The notes beneath the pieces were generated by a model that searched no databases, had not been told where the DNA came from, and saw only the letters and a program-made list of their open reading frames with translations. Position numbers and translations under genes: made by a program. This document shows, piece after piece, positions 42,787 through 51,001 of a stretch of 64,000 nucleotides of DNA (position 1 is the first letter of the stretch; each line of letters starts with the position of its first letter). The DNA lies in the NCBI RefSeq assembly GCF_019956415.1, contig NZ_JAHBDK010000023.1:1-64000 (forward strand). Reading direction: 5' to 3'. This stretch comes from Pseudomonas sp. GL-B-19. Lineage in GTDB: Bacteria > Pseudomonadota > Gammaproteobacteria > Pseudomonadales > Pseudomonadaceae.

Positions 42787-42997
42787 GAAACTGTTCAAGC
42801 GAAAAAACCAATCCCCGGCGCCAGAGCTCGCACCGGATATTCGCAGCTTGCCTTATCCCGAGATCATCGAATGGTCAAAACCACTCTCCCCGGAACAGTG
42901 GGTCAAACGGTCCCCGGAGATGGAACAAGCCATCGCCAAACGCGAGGCTGAACTGGCCACGATGGTCGAGCAACCGTTGCTGTTGGAAAGGTCTTAG
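42779..42997 (+). CDS. Immunity copy 3, internally deleted
   Basis: 72 residues. The first 24 (MFRKLFKRKNQSPAPELAPDIRS) match the start of the immunity proteins, then it jumps to a C-terminal segment (WSKPLSPEQWVKRSPEMEQA, compare WSQPLPPEQWAKPSPALQKA). The membrane hairpin and most of the soluble domain are gone, so it cannot be a working immunity protein of the copy 2 type. It marks the far end of the tandem array. Confidence 0.75.
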   Translation: MFRKLFKRKNQSPAPELAPDIRSLPYPEIIEWSKPLSPEQWVKRSPEMEQAIAKREAELATMVEQPLLLERS

Positions 42998-43005
42998 AGA
43001 CTGTC

Positions 43006-43962
43006 ATGCCTGCACCTTCCTCCATACCAATCCCCGGACACGCTGATTTACCGGATTACGACGTGTGCCTCCCGGCGAATCTGCGCCCCGACGCCAATCG
43101 CTTGATCCGCTATCTGCACGAGTTGCCGTATCGGCGAGTGAAGTACTGCCCTTGGTGTGGCAATACCAACTTGACCCGCCAGACTCATCTGGTCCGGCAA
43201 CGACTCCCGCGTTACTACTGCTGTTCCTGTCGCAAGAGCTGCAACAGTTTGAGCGATTCGCCCTTTGCACACCTGCGCCGGATGGACCTGTGGTCAACGT
43301 TTGCGGTGTACCTGCTGGCCGGTTGGTCCAGCGTCCGGAAAGCGCCTCGTTTGAGGGTGAACCACAAAGTCTATTTCAGTTGGGGGCAGGCGGTCCGGGA
43401 GGTCATGGCTGAGGAGTGTCCAGAGCTGCACCAGTGGTGGACGACACGTCATTACCGGGAAAATCTGCAACCACCCGAGCACATTGCGGCGCAACAGCAA
43501 GCAGTCATCACCTGGATCGAGACGACGTTGAATGCCCAGCACGCGACGTGCCCCAGATGTGGCGGGACGAGGACCTACCGAATTAAAGGTATTCGCCCGA
43601 AGTTCAAATGTGATCCCTGCGTGACCTGCTTTTCCATTCTGTCCGGGACTCCGCTGGCCGGGATGATTCGAGCTGAACTGTGGGTCGATTTCATGAAAGG
43701 GGTGATGGATGGCGAAAGTATCCACGATCTGAAACGGCGCTCAGGTTTGGGCATGGGCGGTAGTACACGCTGGCGTGAGCAGTTTTTGTTATTGATCGAA
43801 GCGTTGGGGCACCCTGAGCTGCTGGGGTGGATCACCTGGATGCGCAGTCGTCGGCACAATGAAGTGTCCACCTTTGCGCGCCAGGGGGCGCATTTGGACA
43901 AGGCCACGCGCTCCATCTATCCACAAGGGACGCGAAAGGGCAGGTTTGTTTCCCAAAAATAA
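43006..43962 (+). CDS. Two-zinc-ribbon protein (DUF746-like)
   Basis: 318 residues. Two zinc ribbons are visible: CPWCGN...CCSC (about 48-73) and CPRCGG...CDPC (about 185-207). Each is followed by a helical segment of transposase-like HTH character (FAHLRRMDLWSTFAVYLLAG; LAGMIRAELWVDFMKGVMDG). There is no DDE catalytic core, so it is not an active transposase as it stands. It begins nine bases after immunity copy 3 and probably belongs to the module. DUF746 proteins are poorly known; the role is unknown. Confidence 0.7.
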   Translation: MPAPSSIPIPGHADLPDYDVCLPANLRPDANRLIRYLHELPYRRVKYCPWCGNTNLTRQTHLVRQRLPRYYCCSCRKSCNSLSDSPFAHLRRMDLWSTFAVYLLAGWSSVRKAPRLRVNHKVYFSWGQAVREVMAEECPELHQWWTTRHYRENLQPPEHIAAQQQAVITWIETTLNAQHATCPRCGGTRTYRIKGIRPKFKCDPCVTCFSILSGTPLAGMIRAELWVDFMKGVMDGESIHDLKRRSGLGMGGSTRWREQFLLLIEALGHPELLGWITWMRSRRHNEVSTFARQGAHLDKATRSIYPQGTRKGRFVSQK

Positions 43963-44070
43963 GAACTGCGCTTTTTGAATTTTCCTTTCTCGCGTTATTT
44001 ACGCGACAGCGCGGCGTCGAAGACGGGGAGGGGACTCCCTCGCCACAAAGGCCCTTTAACCGCACCGTAT

Positions 44071-44715
44071 TCAACGCTTGTTGAGCCCCCGCGCCAACCG
44101 ATCCCCGCCAAGCTGAATCACCGCCACCAACACCACCAGCAACACAATCACCGTCAGCATGATCTGGCTGTCAAAGCGCTGATACCCATAGCGATAGGCG
44201 ATGTCGCCCAATCCGCCGGCGCCAATCGCCCCGGCCATGGCCGACGAGTTGATCATGGTCACCAGAGTGATGGTGAAACCGCCGACAATCCCCGGCAGCG
44301 CTTCCGGCAGCAGCACATGCCAGACAATGTGCCAACGCCGACATCCCATCGCCTGCGCGGCCTCGATCAAGCCGAAATCGACCTCGCGCAAGCTGACTTC
44401 GGCAATCCGTGCAAAGAACGGCGTCGCGGCGATGGTCAGCGGCACGACGGCCGCCCAGACGCCATACGTGGTGCCGACGATGAGTCGGGTAAACGGAATC
44501 AGCGCCACCATCAGAATCAAAAACGGAATCGAGCGGAACAGGTTCACGAACGCGCCCAATGCGCGATTCAGCGTCGGTGCTTCGTAGATGCCGCCCTTGG
44601 AACTGGTGACCAGAAACACCGCCAGCGGAATACCCACCAGCAGCGCGATCAATGACGACACGCCGACCATCAGGAAGGTATCGATGAAACCTTGCAGCAA
44701 GCGATCAAACCACAT
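44071..44715 (-). CDS. metI: Methionine ABC transporter permease MetI
   Basis: 214 residues with five membrane segments. The contact loop is [30 protein letters not shown]. It forms the membrane channel for D/L-methionine import. The ATG at 44715 overlaps the metN 3' end by 11 bases, and the gene order metQ-metN-metI is read on the minus strand. Confidence 0.93.
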   Translation of the reverse strand: MWFDRLLQGFIDTFLMVGVSSLIALLVGIPLAVFLVTSSKGGIYEAPTLNRALGAFVNLFRSIPFLILMVALIPFTRLIVGTTYGVWAAVVPLTIAATPFFARIAEVSLREVDFGLIEAAQAMGCRRWHIVWHVLLPEALPGIVGGFTITLVTMINSSAMAGAIGAGGLGDIAYRYGYQRFDSQIMLTVIVLLVVLVAVIQLGGDRLARGLNKR

Positions 44716-45826
44716 AACCCAGCACCTCCACCTGTTGCGCCCACTGGCTGGCGCGCTGGCACAAGTCTTCGGCATCCAAAGTCGAGCCGGTGACCGCCAA
44801 CAACAATTGCCCCAGCGCATGGCCCTGAATCCGTTCCACGCCACCTTGCAGCAACTTCACCCGTCCGCCGAGGGCGGCGAACAATGCCGCCAGATCCGGT
44901 TCGTCGCTGGCGCTGCCGGTGAACTGCAAACGCAGCACGACAGCGGCGTCCGAGGATTGCGGTTGTGGGCGCAAACGGCTTTGCAGTTCTGCCGGCAGGG
45001 CGTGTTGCAGGGGGGCGAGCAAGGTCTTGCTCACCTCATGCTGCGGGTTGCCGAAGACTTCCCACACCGGCCCTTGCTCGACGATTTTGCCGTGTTCGAG
45101 CACCACGACGCGGTCGCAAATATCGCGGATCACTGCCATCTCGTGGGTGATCAGGACGATGGTCAGACCCAGGCGCTGGTTGATCTCGCGCAGCAGGCCG
45201 AGGATCGATTGAGTGGTCTCCGGGTCCAGCGCCGAAGTGGCTTCGTCGCAGAGCAAAATCGCCGGGTCATGCACCAACGCGCGGGCGATGCCGACGCGCT
45301 GTTTCTGCCCGCCGGACAACTGCGCCGGGTAGGCTTTGTGCTTGCCTTGCAGGCCCACCAGTTCCAGCAGTTCACGCACCTTTTGCTCGCGCTGCTCCTT
45401 GGGTACACCGGCGACTTTCAGCGGCAGTTCGACGTTCTGCCACACCGTTTTGGCCGACATCAGGTTGAAGTGCTGGAAGATCATGCCGATCCGTCGACGC
45501 AGCGCCACCAGGCGATCTTCATCGAACTCGCCGATGTCCACCTGATCGATCAGCACGCGGCCGGTGCTCGGTTGCTCCAGACGGTTGATGGTGCGGATCA
45601 GCGACGACTTGCCGGCACCGCTGCGGCCGATAATGCCGAACACTTCGCCGTGCTGGATTGCCAGGTCGATGCCGTGCAACGCCGCCACCGGACCTTGCTG
45701 GCCGTTGTAGGTTTTACCCAGACCGATGAAGCGCACATGAGCCCGATTGAGCTCCGGGTGCAGTTCGGTGTGTTGAGCGTTTTTGAGCTCTGGAATCTCC
45801 AGTCGCCGTAGGGTGGCTGCCGTCAT
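44705..45826 (-). CDS. metN: Methionine ABC transporter ATP-binding protein MetN
   Basis: 373 residues. Walker A is GRSGAGKSS, the signature is LSGGQKQR, Walker B is [14 protein letters not shown] and the switch His is in LITHEM. The C-terminal 80 residues form the NIL regulatory domain that binds methionine and inhibits uptake. The ATG at 45826 is taken as the start, giving a 30-residue extension before the core ([11 protein letters not shown]). It is two bases from metQ. Confidence 0.93.
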   Translation of the reverse strand: MTAATLRRLEIPELKNAQHTELHPELNRAHVRFIGLGKTYNGQQGPVAALHGIDLAIQHGEVFGIIGRSGAGKSSLIRTINRLEQPSTGRVLIDQVDIGEFDEDRLVALRRRIGMIFQHFNLMSAKTVWQNVELPLKVAGVPKEQREQKVRELLELVGLQGKHKAYPAQLSGGQKQRVGIARALVHDPAILLCDEATSALDPETTQSILGLLREINQRLGLTIVLITHEMAVIRDICDRVVVLEHGKIVEQGPVWEVFGNPQHEVSKTLLAPLQHALPAELQSRLRPQPQSSDAAVVLRLQFTGSASDEPDLAALFAALGGRVKLLQGGVERIQGHALGQLLLAVTGSTLDAEDLCQRASQWAQQVEVLGYVV

Positions 45827-45828
45827 GC

Positions 45829-46638
45829 TCAGCTTTCCCAACCGGCTTGATAGAGCTTGCCGTGGGCCTTGTCCAAGGCTGCGCGAACCGCTGGCGAGTG
45901 CTGATAAATGTCGACGAACTTGATCAGGCGCGGGTCGGTTTTGCTCTTGGGCTGGATCACGAACTGGATCACGTATTCCTTGTGGTCGAGGCCGTCGAAC
46001 AGCAGGGCAGAGCCGGCATCGAAGGTCTTCGCCAGGCGGATATAGGCCGGGTAGCCCTGGACCAGATCAGCATCGTCATAGGCGCGCACCAGTTGCACGG
46101 CTTCGACCTGAAGGATTTTGATGTTCTTCGGGTTAGCGATGATGTCGTCTTCGGTGGCCTTGTAGCCGACGCCCGGTTTCAGTGTGATCAGGCCGGCCTT
46201 GGCCAACAGTTGCAGACCGCGACCGCTGTTGATCGGGTCGTTGGCGATGGCCACGCTGGCGCCTTGCGGGAGTTCTTCGAAGCTTTTGTATTTCTTCGAA
46301 TACAGGCCGACGTTGTTGATGATCCCCGGCGCGAACGGCACCAGGTCAAAACCGGAAGCGGCCTTGGCATTTTCCAGGAATGGCACGTGCTGGAAATAGT
46401 TCACGTCGATGTCGCCGGCTGCAAGGCTGACGTTGGGAGCGATCCAGTCGCTGAACTCCACCAGGTCGACTTGCAGGCCTTGTTTTTTAGCTTCTTCGAC
46501 GGCGGCTTCCAAGGGGATGGCGAAGGCGGCGGTGGTGCCGATTTTCAACGGCGCGTCGGCGGCGAATACCGCCGAGCTGAACAGGCCGAGGGCCAGGGCC
46601 AGTGCTTTGACTGGTTGAGAGAGATAGTTCTTGGTCAT
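45829..46638 (-). CDS. metQ: Methionine-binding protein MetQ
   Basis: 269 residues, NlpA family. Signal peptide cleavage is after VFA (about residue 26); there is no lipobox Cys. Motifs are [30 protein letters not shown] and [24 protein letters not shown]. It is the first gene of metQ-metN-metI and the second MetQ-like protein of the window (the other at 20.8 kb). Oxidised or otherwise modified methionine is also possible as ligand, given the neighbouring oxygenases. Confidence 0.92.
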   Translation of the reverse strand: MTKNYLSQPVKALALALGLFSSAVFAADAPLKIGTTAAFAIPLEAAVEEAKKQGLQVDLVEFSDWIAPNVSLAAGDIDVNYFQHVPFLENAKAASGFDLVPFAPGIINNVGLYSKKYKSFEELPQGASVAIANDPINSGRGLQLLAKAGLITLKPGVGYKATEDDIIANPKNIKILQVEAVQLVRAYDDADLVQGYPAYIRLAKTFDAGSALLFDGLDHKEYVIQFVIQPKSKTDPRLIKFVDIYQHSPAVRAALDKAHGKLYQAGWES

Positions 46639-46687
46639 GATGGTTATTCCAGTCAGGGCATTAGATGTGGGGTGTTTGTTAGGGCCT

Positions 46688-46762
46688 CATCGCTGGCAAG
46701 CCAGCTCCTACAGGGTTTTGTGAACGCCACAGATCCACTGTAGGAGCTGGCTTGCCAGCGAA
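46688..46762. repeat. REP doublet, CAGCTCCTACAG type
   Basis: TCGCTGGCAAGCCAGCTCCTACAG and CTGTAGGAGCTGGCTTGCCAGCGA are perfect inverted units around a 27-base spacer. This is a different REP class from the GAGCGAGCC type elsewhere. Confidence 0.92.
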
Positions 46763-46766
46763 GCTT

Positions 46767-48125
46767 TTAGCGGCGAAACGCCGATCCGGTGTGTTGCTCA
46801 GGCAAATGCGCTTCGCCCTGAAACAGCTTCTCCCGCAAGCTGCCCTGGTCATAAGCGGTCTTGTACGACCCTCGGCGCTGCAACTCCGGGATCACCAGTT
46901 CAATGAAATCCACATAGCTTTCCGGGGTGACAATCCGTGTCAGGTTGAAGCCGTCCAGGCCGGTTTCGGCGATCCAGGATTCCAGTTCGTCCGCCACTTG
47001 CTCGGGCGAACCGACCACCGTGATGTAGCGGCCACCGAGGGCGTGTTGCTCGAGCAATTTGCGGCGGGTCCAGTCGTTGTTTTGCAGGTTTTTGGTCGCC
47101 GACTGGATCGCGTTGCTCTTCACGTACTGGATCGGTTCGTCGATGGTGTATTCGGAAAAATCGATCCCGGTCGACGCCGAAAAATGCGCGACGCCGGCCT
47201 CGGCACTGGCATAGCTCATGTACTCGGCGTGCTTGGCCCAGGCCAAGTCTTCAGTGGCGCCGACAATCACGTTCAGGCCCATGAACACCTTGATGTCCTC
47301 GGGATTACGCCCGGCCTCGACGGCGCTGGCGCGAACCTTGTCCACCTGGATTTTGGTCAACGGTTTGTTCTGGCCGCTGATGAACACGCACTCGGCATGG
47401 CGCCCGGCGAACAGCAAACCGCGATCCGAACTGCCGGCCTGGAACAACACCGGTGTGCGCTGCGGTGACGGCTCGCACAGGTGATACCCCTCGACTTGAT
47501 AGAACTCGCCCTTGTGCTCGACCTTGTGCACTTTCTCCGGTTGCGCGTAGATCCGCTGCTCGCGGTCGTTGAGCACCGCGCCGTTTTCCCAGCTGCCTTC
47601 CCAGAGTTTGTAGAGCACCTCCAGGTATTCATCGGCCTGGTCGTAACGGCGGTCGTGCTCGACCTGCTCGCTCAGGCCCATGGCCTGGGCGGCGCTGTCG
47701 AGGTAGCCGGTGACGATGTTCCAGCCGACCCGGCCACGGCTCAGGTGATCGAGCGTCGACATGCGCCGGGCGAACAAATACGGCGGTTCGTAAGTGAGGT
47801 TGGCGGTCAGGCCGAAGCCGAGATTTTTGGTCACGGCAGCCATGGCCGATACCAGCAGCAGCGGGTCGTTGACCGGCAGCTGGATCGATTCTTTCAGCGG
47901 CACATCGACCGAGTTCTGGTAGACGTCGTACACACCAACGATGTCGGCGATGAACAAACCGTCGAACAGCCCGCGCTCCAGCAGTTTCGCCAGTTCGGTC
48001 CAGTATTCGATCGTCTTGTACTGCGTGGAATTGTCCCGTGGATGCGTCCACAGGCCATGGTTGATGTGCCCGATGCAGTTCATGTTGAACGCGTTGAGCA
48101 GGATCTTCTTTTTGCCATTGGCCAT
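46767..48125 (-). CDS. FMN-dependent monooxygenase, NtaA/SnaA/DszA family
   Basis: 452 residues of the luciferase-like group. Typical elements are LNAFNMNCIGHINHGLW at the start, FIADIVGVYD, LSRGRVGWNIVTGYLDSAA and LFQAGSSDRGLLFAGRHAECVF. Such enzymes use reduced FMN from a separate reductase to oxidise sulfones, chelators or similar substrates, in sulfur scavenging often desulfurising. The start is one base inside the stop of the upstream SfnB-like gene (TGATG). No flavin reductase gene is adjacent. The exact substrate is unknown. Confidence 0.9.
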   Translation of the reverse strand: MANGKKKILLNAFNMNCIGHINHGLWTHPRDNSTQYKTIEYWTELAKLLERGLFDGLFIADIVGVYDVYQNSVDVPLKESIQLPVNDPLLLVSAMAAVTKNLGFGLTANLTYEPPYLFARRMSTLDHLSRGRVGWNIVTGYLDSAAQAMGLSEQVEHDRRYDQADEYLEVLYKLWEGSWENGAVLNDREQRIYAQPEKVHKVEHKGEFYQVEGYHLCEPSPQRTPVLFQAGSSDRGLLFAGRHAECVFISGQNKPLTKIQVDKVRASAVEAGRNPEDIKVFMGLNVIVGATEDLAWAKHAEYMSYASAEAGVAHFSASTGIDFSEYTIDEPIQYVKSNAIQSATKNLQNNDWTRRKLLEQHALGGRYITVVGSPEQVADELESWIAETGLDGFNLTRIVTPESYVDFIELVIPELQRRGSYKTAYDQGSLREKLFQGEAHLPEQHTGSAFRR

Positions 48126-49318
48126 CAGATGGTCCCTCGTAATGGAGGGTTTTCATCGTTCAGGTAGAAGTTGCCCACCGCGTGATATTTCCAGCGCACC
48201 GGGTCGTGCAAGGTGTGTACGCGTGCGTTGCGCCAGTGGCGATCCAGTCCGTGTTCGATCAACGTTGCCTGGCTGCCGGCCAGTTCGAACAGCGTGCTGC
48301 CGGCGGCGAGGGATATTTCGGTGCTGATGGCCCGGGCTTCCGCGACGGCAATCGAGGCGGCGGCGACGGTTTCGGCGTTGGTTTCGGCTTGAGCCTTGTC
48401 GAGGAATTCGCCGGAGCGTTCCAGCAGGGCTTCGGCGGCGTGCAGGCGAATGCTCAAGTGACCGAAACTTTTGAGGGTCAGCGGGTCGTCGGTGGCTTTT
48501 TCATGAGTAGCATCAATCCACGGCCGGGTTTTGGTCCGTACAAAATGCAGCGCATCTTCATAGGCTGCGCGGGCGATGCCGGTGTCGATGGCGGCGTGGA
48601 GGATCTGCGCCAGCGGGCCGACGGTGGTCGGACGTTCGAAAGCGCTTTGGAACGGGATCACGTCCTCGGCTGCCACATACACGTCGTCGAACACCACCGA
48701 ACCGCTGCCGGTGGTGCGCTGGCCAAAGCCGCTCCAGTCGTCGATGACCGTCAGGCCTTGGCTGTCGCGGGGGACGAACGCCAGTTGCTGCACGCCGTTT
48801 TCATCCACCACCGAAGTCGGGATGCGTTGTGCGTAAATCGCGCCGGTCGAGTAGAACTTGCGACCGTTGATGCGATAGCCGTCACCGTCGCGTTTGAGGC
48901 TGGTAACGCGGTCGTGAGCGGTTTTCGTACCGAGCTCGGCGAGCGCATTGCCGAAGCGCTGGCCGGCCAAAACTTCGGCATACAGGCGTTGTTTTTGCTC
49001 ATGGCTGCCGTTCACTCGCAGCACTTCAAGGGCATAGAAATGGTTTTGCGGGATTTGCCCGAGGGAACCATCAGCCTGGGCAATCAAGGCGATCACCTTG
49101 GCCAGCGTCACGTTGGACACGCCGGCGCCGCCATACTCCTTCGGTACGCTGATACCCCAGAGGCCTGAGCGGGAAAACACCTCCAGCTCCGGGTGCGGCA
49201 AACGGCGTTCACGGTCGCGTAGTGCGCTGTCGCGTTTGAAGTCGTCGGCCAGATCACTGGCGACGACAAGGGCTTGCTCATCGCTGGTTATGACCGCGAC
49301 GTGGTGAGAAAAAGTCAT
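48125..49318 (-). CDS. SfnB-type flavoprotein (acyl-CoA dehydrogenase fold), copy 2
   Basis: 397 residues. The fold is that of acyl-CoA dehydrogenases (PKEYGGAGVSNVTLAKVIALIAQADGSLGQIPQNH, FYSTGAIYA, WSGFGQRTTGSG, DRHWRNARVHTLHDPVRWKYHAVG). The last motif is typical of DszC/SfnB monooxygenases that act on sulfur compounds with FMNH2. It is coupled to the DszA-like gene. The ATG at 49318 replaces a longer frame without ribosome site. Confidence 0.9.
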   Translation of the reverse strand: MTFSHHVAVITSDEQALVVASDLADDFKRDSALRDRERRLPHPELEVFSRSGLWGISVPKEYGGAGVSNVTLAKVIALIAQADGSLGQIPQNHFYALEVLRVNGSHEQKQRLYAEVLAGQRFGNALAELGTKTAHDRVTSLKRDGDGYRINGRKFYSTGAIYAQRIPTSVVDENGVQQLAFVPRDSQGLTVIDDWSGFGQRTTGSGSVVFDDVYVAAEDVIPFQSAFERPTTVGPLAQILHAAIDTGIARAAYEDALHFVRTKTRPWIDATHEKATDDPLTLKSFGHLSIRLHAAEALLERSGEFLDKAQAETNAETVAAASIAVAEARAISTEISLAAGSTLFELAGSQATLIEHGLDRHWRNARVHTLHDPVRWKYHAVGNFYLNDENPPLRGTI

Positions 49319-49356
49319 GTGTTTCTCCAGAGATCTGGTCAAAAGGGTACTGGTCG

Positions 49357-50598
49357 TCAGATCCAGGAATGCCGCGCCGGCAAGGTGCCGTTGAGGTGAT
49401 AGGTGCCGACTGCGTGATATTTCCAGCGCACCGGGTCGTGCAGCGTGTGCACGCGGGCGTTGCGCCAGTGGCGGTCGAGGTTGAATTCGGCGAGGGTGGC
49501 GCGGCTGCCGGCCAGTTCGAAGAGCTTTTCGCTGGCCAGCAGCGAGATCTCAGTGGTCAGCACTTTGGCTTCGGCCACGGCAATCGAAGCGCGGGCCGCC
49601 GACTCTGCCGTAAGTGGCGCGGCGTTGACCTGATCAAGCACATGCCCGGCCTTGCGCAGCAGCGCTTCGGCGGCGTGCAACTCGATTTTCAACTTGCCGA
49701 TATCCGCAATCACGTAAAGGTCATCACTGGCTCGTTCAACCTTGGCGTCGATCCACGGACGCGCTCGGGTTTTCACGAACGCGATGGCATCGTCGATGGC
49801 CCCGCGGGCAATCCCCGCATCGATCGCGGCTTGAATCAGTTGCGACACGGCGCCCTGGAGGTTCGGCTTCTGGTTGATCTTCCAGTTATCCACCACCAGT
49901 TCGGCATCGACCTGCACGTTGTTGAGCAAAATGGTGCCGCTGGCGGTGGTGCGCTGACCGAAGCCCGACCAGTCATCAACGATGCGCAGCCCCGGCGTGC
50001 CGCGACGGACGAAGGCCAGCACTTGCTTGCCGTCATCGTTCAACGCTTTGACCGCGACCCAGTGGGCGAACAGCGCGCCCGTGGAGTAAAACTTCTGGCC
50101 ATTGAGGACAAAACCGTCGCCGTCGGCGGTGATTCGCGCCTTGAGTTCCAGGGTGTTTTTAGTGCCGCGCTCGGGGCCCGCATTGCCGATGCGCCAGCCG
50201 TCGAGCACGCTTTTGAACAGCTGTTTTTTCTGCGCTTCAGTGGCGCTGCCCAGTACCAGGTTGAGAATGCCGAACTGGTTCTGCGGGATCTGTCCCAACG
50301 CCGGGTCTGCCGCGGAAATGATCGCGAAAACATCGGCAATTGTGACGAACGAAACCTGTGGGCCGCCGTATTCACGCGGGATGGCAATGCTGCCTAAGCC
50401 GCTACGGGTGAACTGTTCGATTTCCGACCATGGCAACTTACGCTGGCGGTCACGTTTGGCCGCGTGAAGACGGGCGACGTGCGCCAGTTCATGGGCGGCT
50501 TCGATGGCTTGAGCGTCGTTGCGCAAGACCTGTGCGGGCAACAACAACGGGGCGACGTCCAGATCACTGTGGACGATTGCATCTGCCAGACTGGACAT
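49357..50598 (-). CDS. SfnB-type flavoprotein (acyl-CoA dehydrogenase fold), copy 1
   Basis: 413 residues, first gene of the desulfurisation-type operon. It shares IPREYGGPQVSFVTIADVFAIISAADPALGQIPQNQ, FYSTGALFA, DDWSGFGQRTTASG and RHWRNARVHTLHDPVRWKYHAVG with the downstream copy, so the two are paralogues. Between them lie only 38 bases. A pair of such proteins with one DszA-like partner suggests sequential oxidation steps or two substrates. Confidence 0.9.
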   Translation of the reverse strand: MSSLADAIVHSDLDVAPLLLPAQVLRNDAQAIEAAHELAHVARLHAAKRDRQRKLPWSEIEQFTRSGLGSIAIPREYGGPQVSFVTIADVFAIISAADPALGQIPQNQFGILNLVLGSATEAQKKQLFKSVLDGWRIGNAGPERGTKNTLELKARITADGDGFVLNGQKFYSTGALFAHWVAVKALNDDGKQVLAFVRRGTPGLRIVDDWSGFGQRTTASGTILLNNVQVDAELVVDNWKINQKPNLQGAVSQLIQAAIDAGIARGAIDDAIAFVKTRARPWIDAKVERASDDLYVIADIGKLKIELHAAEALLRKAGHVLDQVNAAPLTAESAARASIAVAEAKVLTTEISLLASEKLFELAGSRATLAEFNLDRHWRNARVHTLHDPVRWKYHAVGTYHLNGTLPARHSWI

Positions 50599-50747
50599 CA
50601 GTGCCGCTCCTTGGCTGCACGCAATGCCCTGGCGATCTGCACTGGGGTGATTGTGTTCCGGACCATACCTACCTCACATCTCATGGGATCGTCGCGTGGG
50701 TTGCGACGAATAAAAACAAGAATGTCCGGTGGTCCGGTGTATATACC

Positions 50748-50796
50748 CTAAGCGCGTATAAAAAATTAATAAACTAACTTTTAGGAATATACATAG
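50748..50796 (-). promoter_or_regulatory. AT-rich block before the SfnB/DszA operon
   Basis: On the minus strand: TATATTCCTAAAAGTTAGTT then TATTAATTTTTTATACGCGC, about 150-200 bases before the start at 50598. It shares the ATTCCT/TTTAT style of the blocks before the oscA and hydrolase operons. Confidence 0.4.
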
Positions 50797-50836
50797 AAGG
50801 GGTGTCGCACACCCATTTGATGAGGTGGCACATACC

Positions 50837-50971
50837 CCCGTAGCAGCTGGCGAAGCCTGCGTCCGGCTGCGAAGCAGTCGTAAATCCTCAGTCCGCGATC
50901 AACCTGAATGACCGCATCGCTTGATTTTGCGACTGCTGCGCAGCCGGACGCAGGCTTCGCCAGCTGCTACA
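50837..50971. repeat. Long inverted repeat, GTAGCAGCTGGCGAAGCC type
   Basis: GTAGCAGCTGGCGAAGCCTGCGTCCGGCTGC at the left is mirrored by GCAGCCGGACGCAGGCTTCGCCAGCTGCTAC at the right, about 31 bases per arm, with an internal GACTGCTTCGCAG-like portion. This is a third REP-like class and the longest arm in the window. Confidence 0.9.
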
Positions 50972-51001
50972 GGATCGAGCTCTCCCAGTGCCACAAGGAT
51001 T

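Noticed and set aside
43006..43962. Zinc-ribbon gene as an insertion sequence transposase
   Set aside because: No DDE core and no terminal inverted repeats were found around it.
50599..50760. Sigma54 promoter (GG-N10-GC) before the SfnB/DszA operon
   Set aside because: Looked for because SfnR-type activators control such operons; GGGCATTGCGTGCAG-like sequence is present but the GG to GC spacing is wrong.
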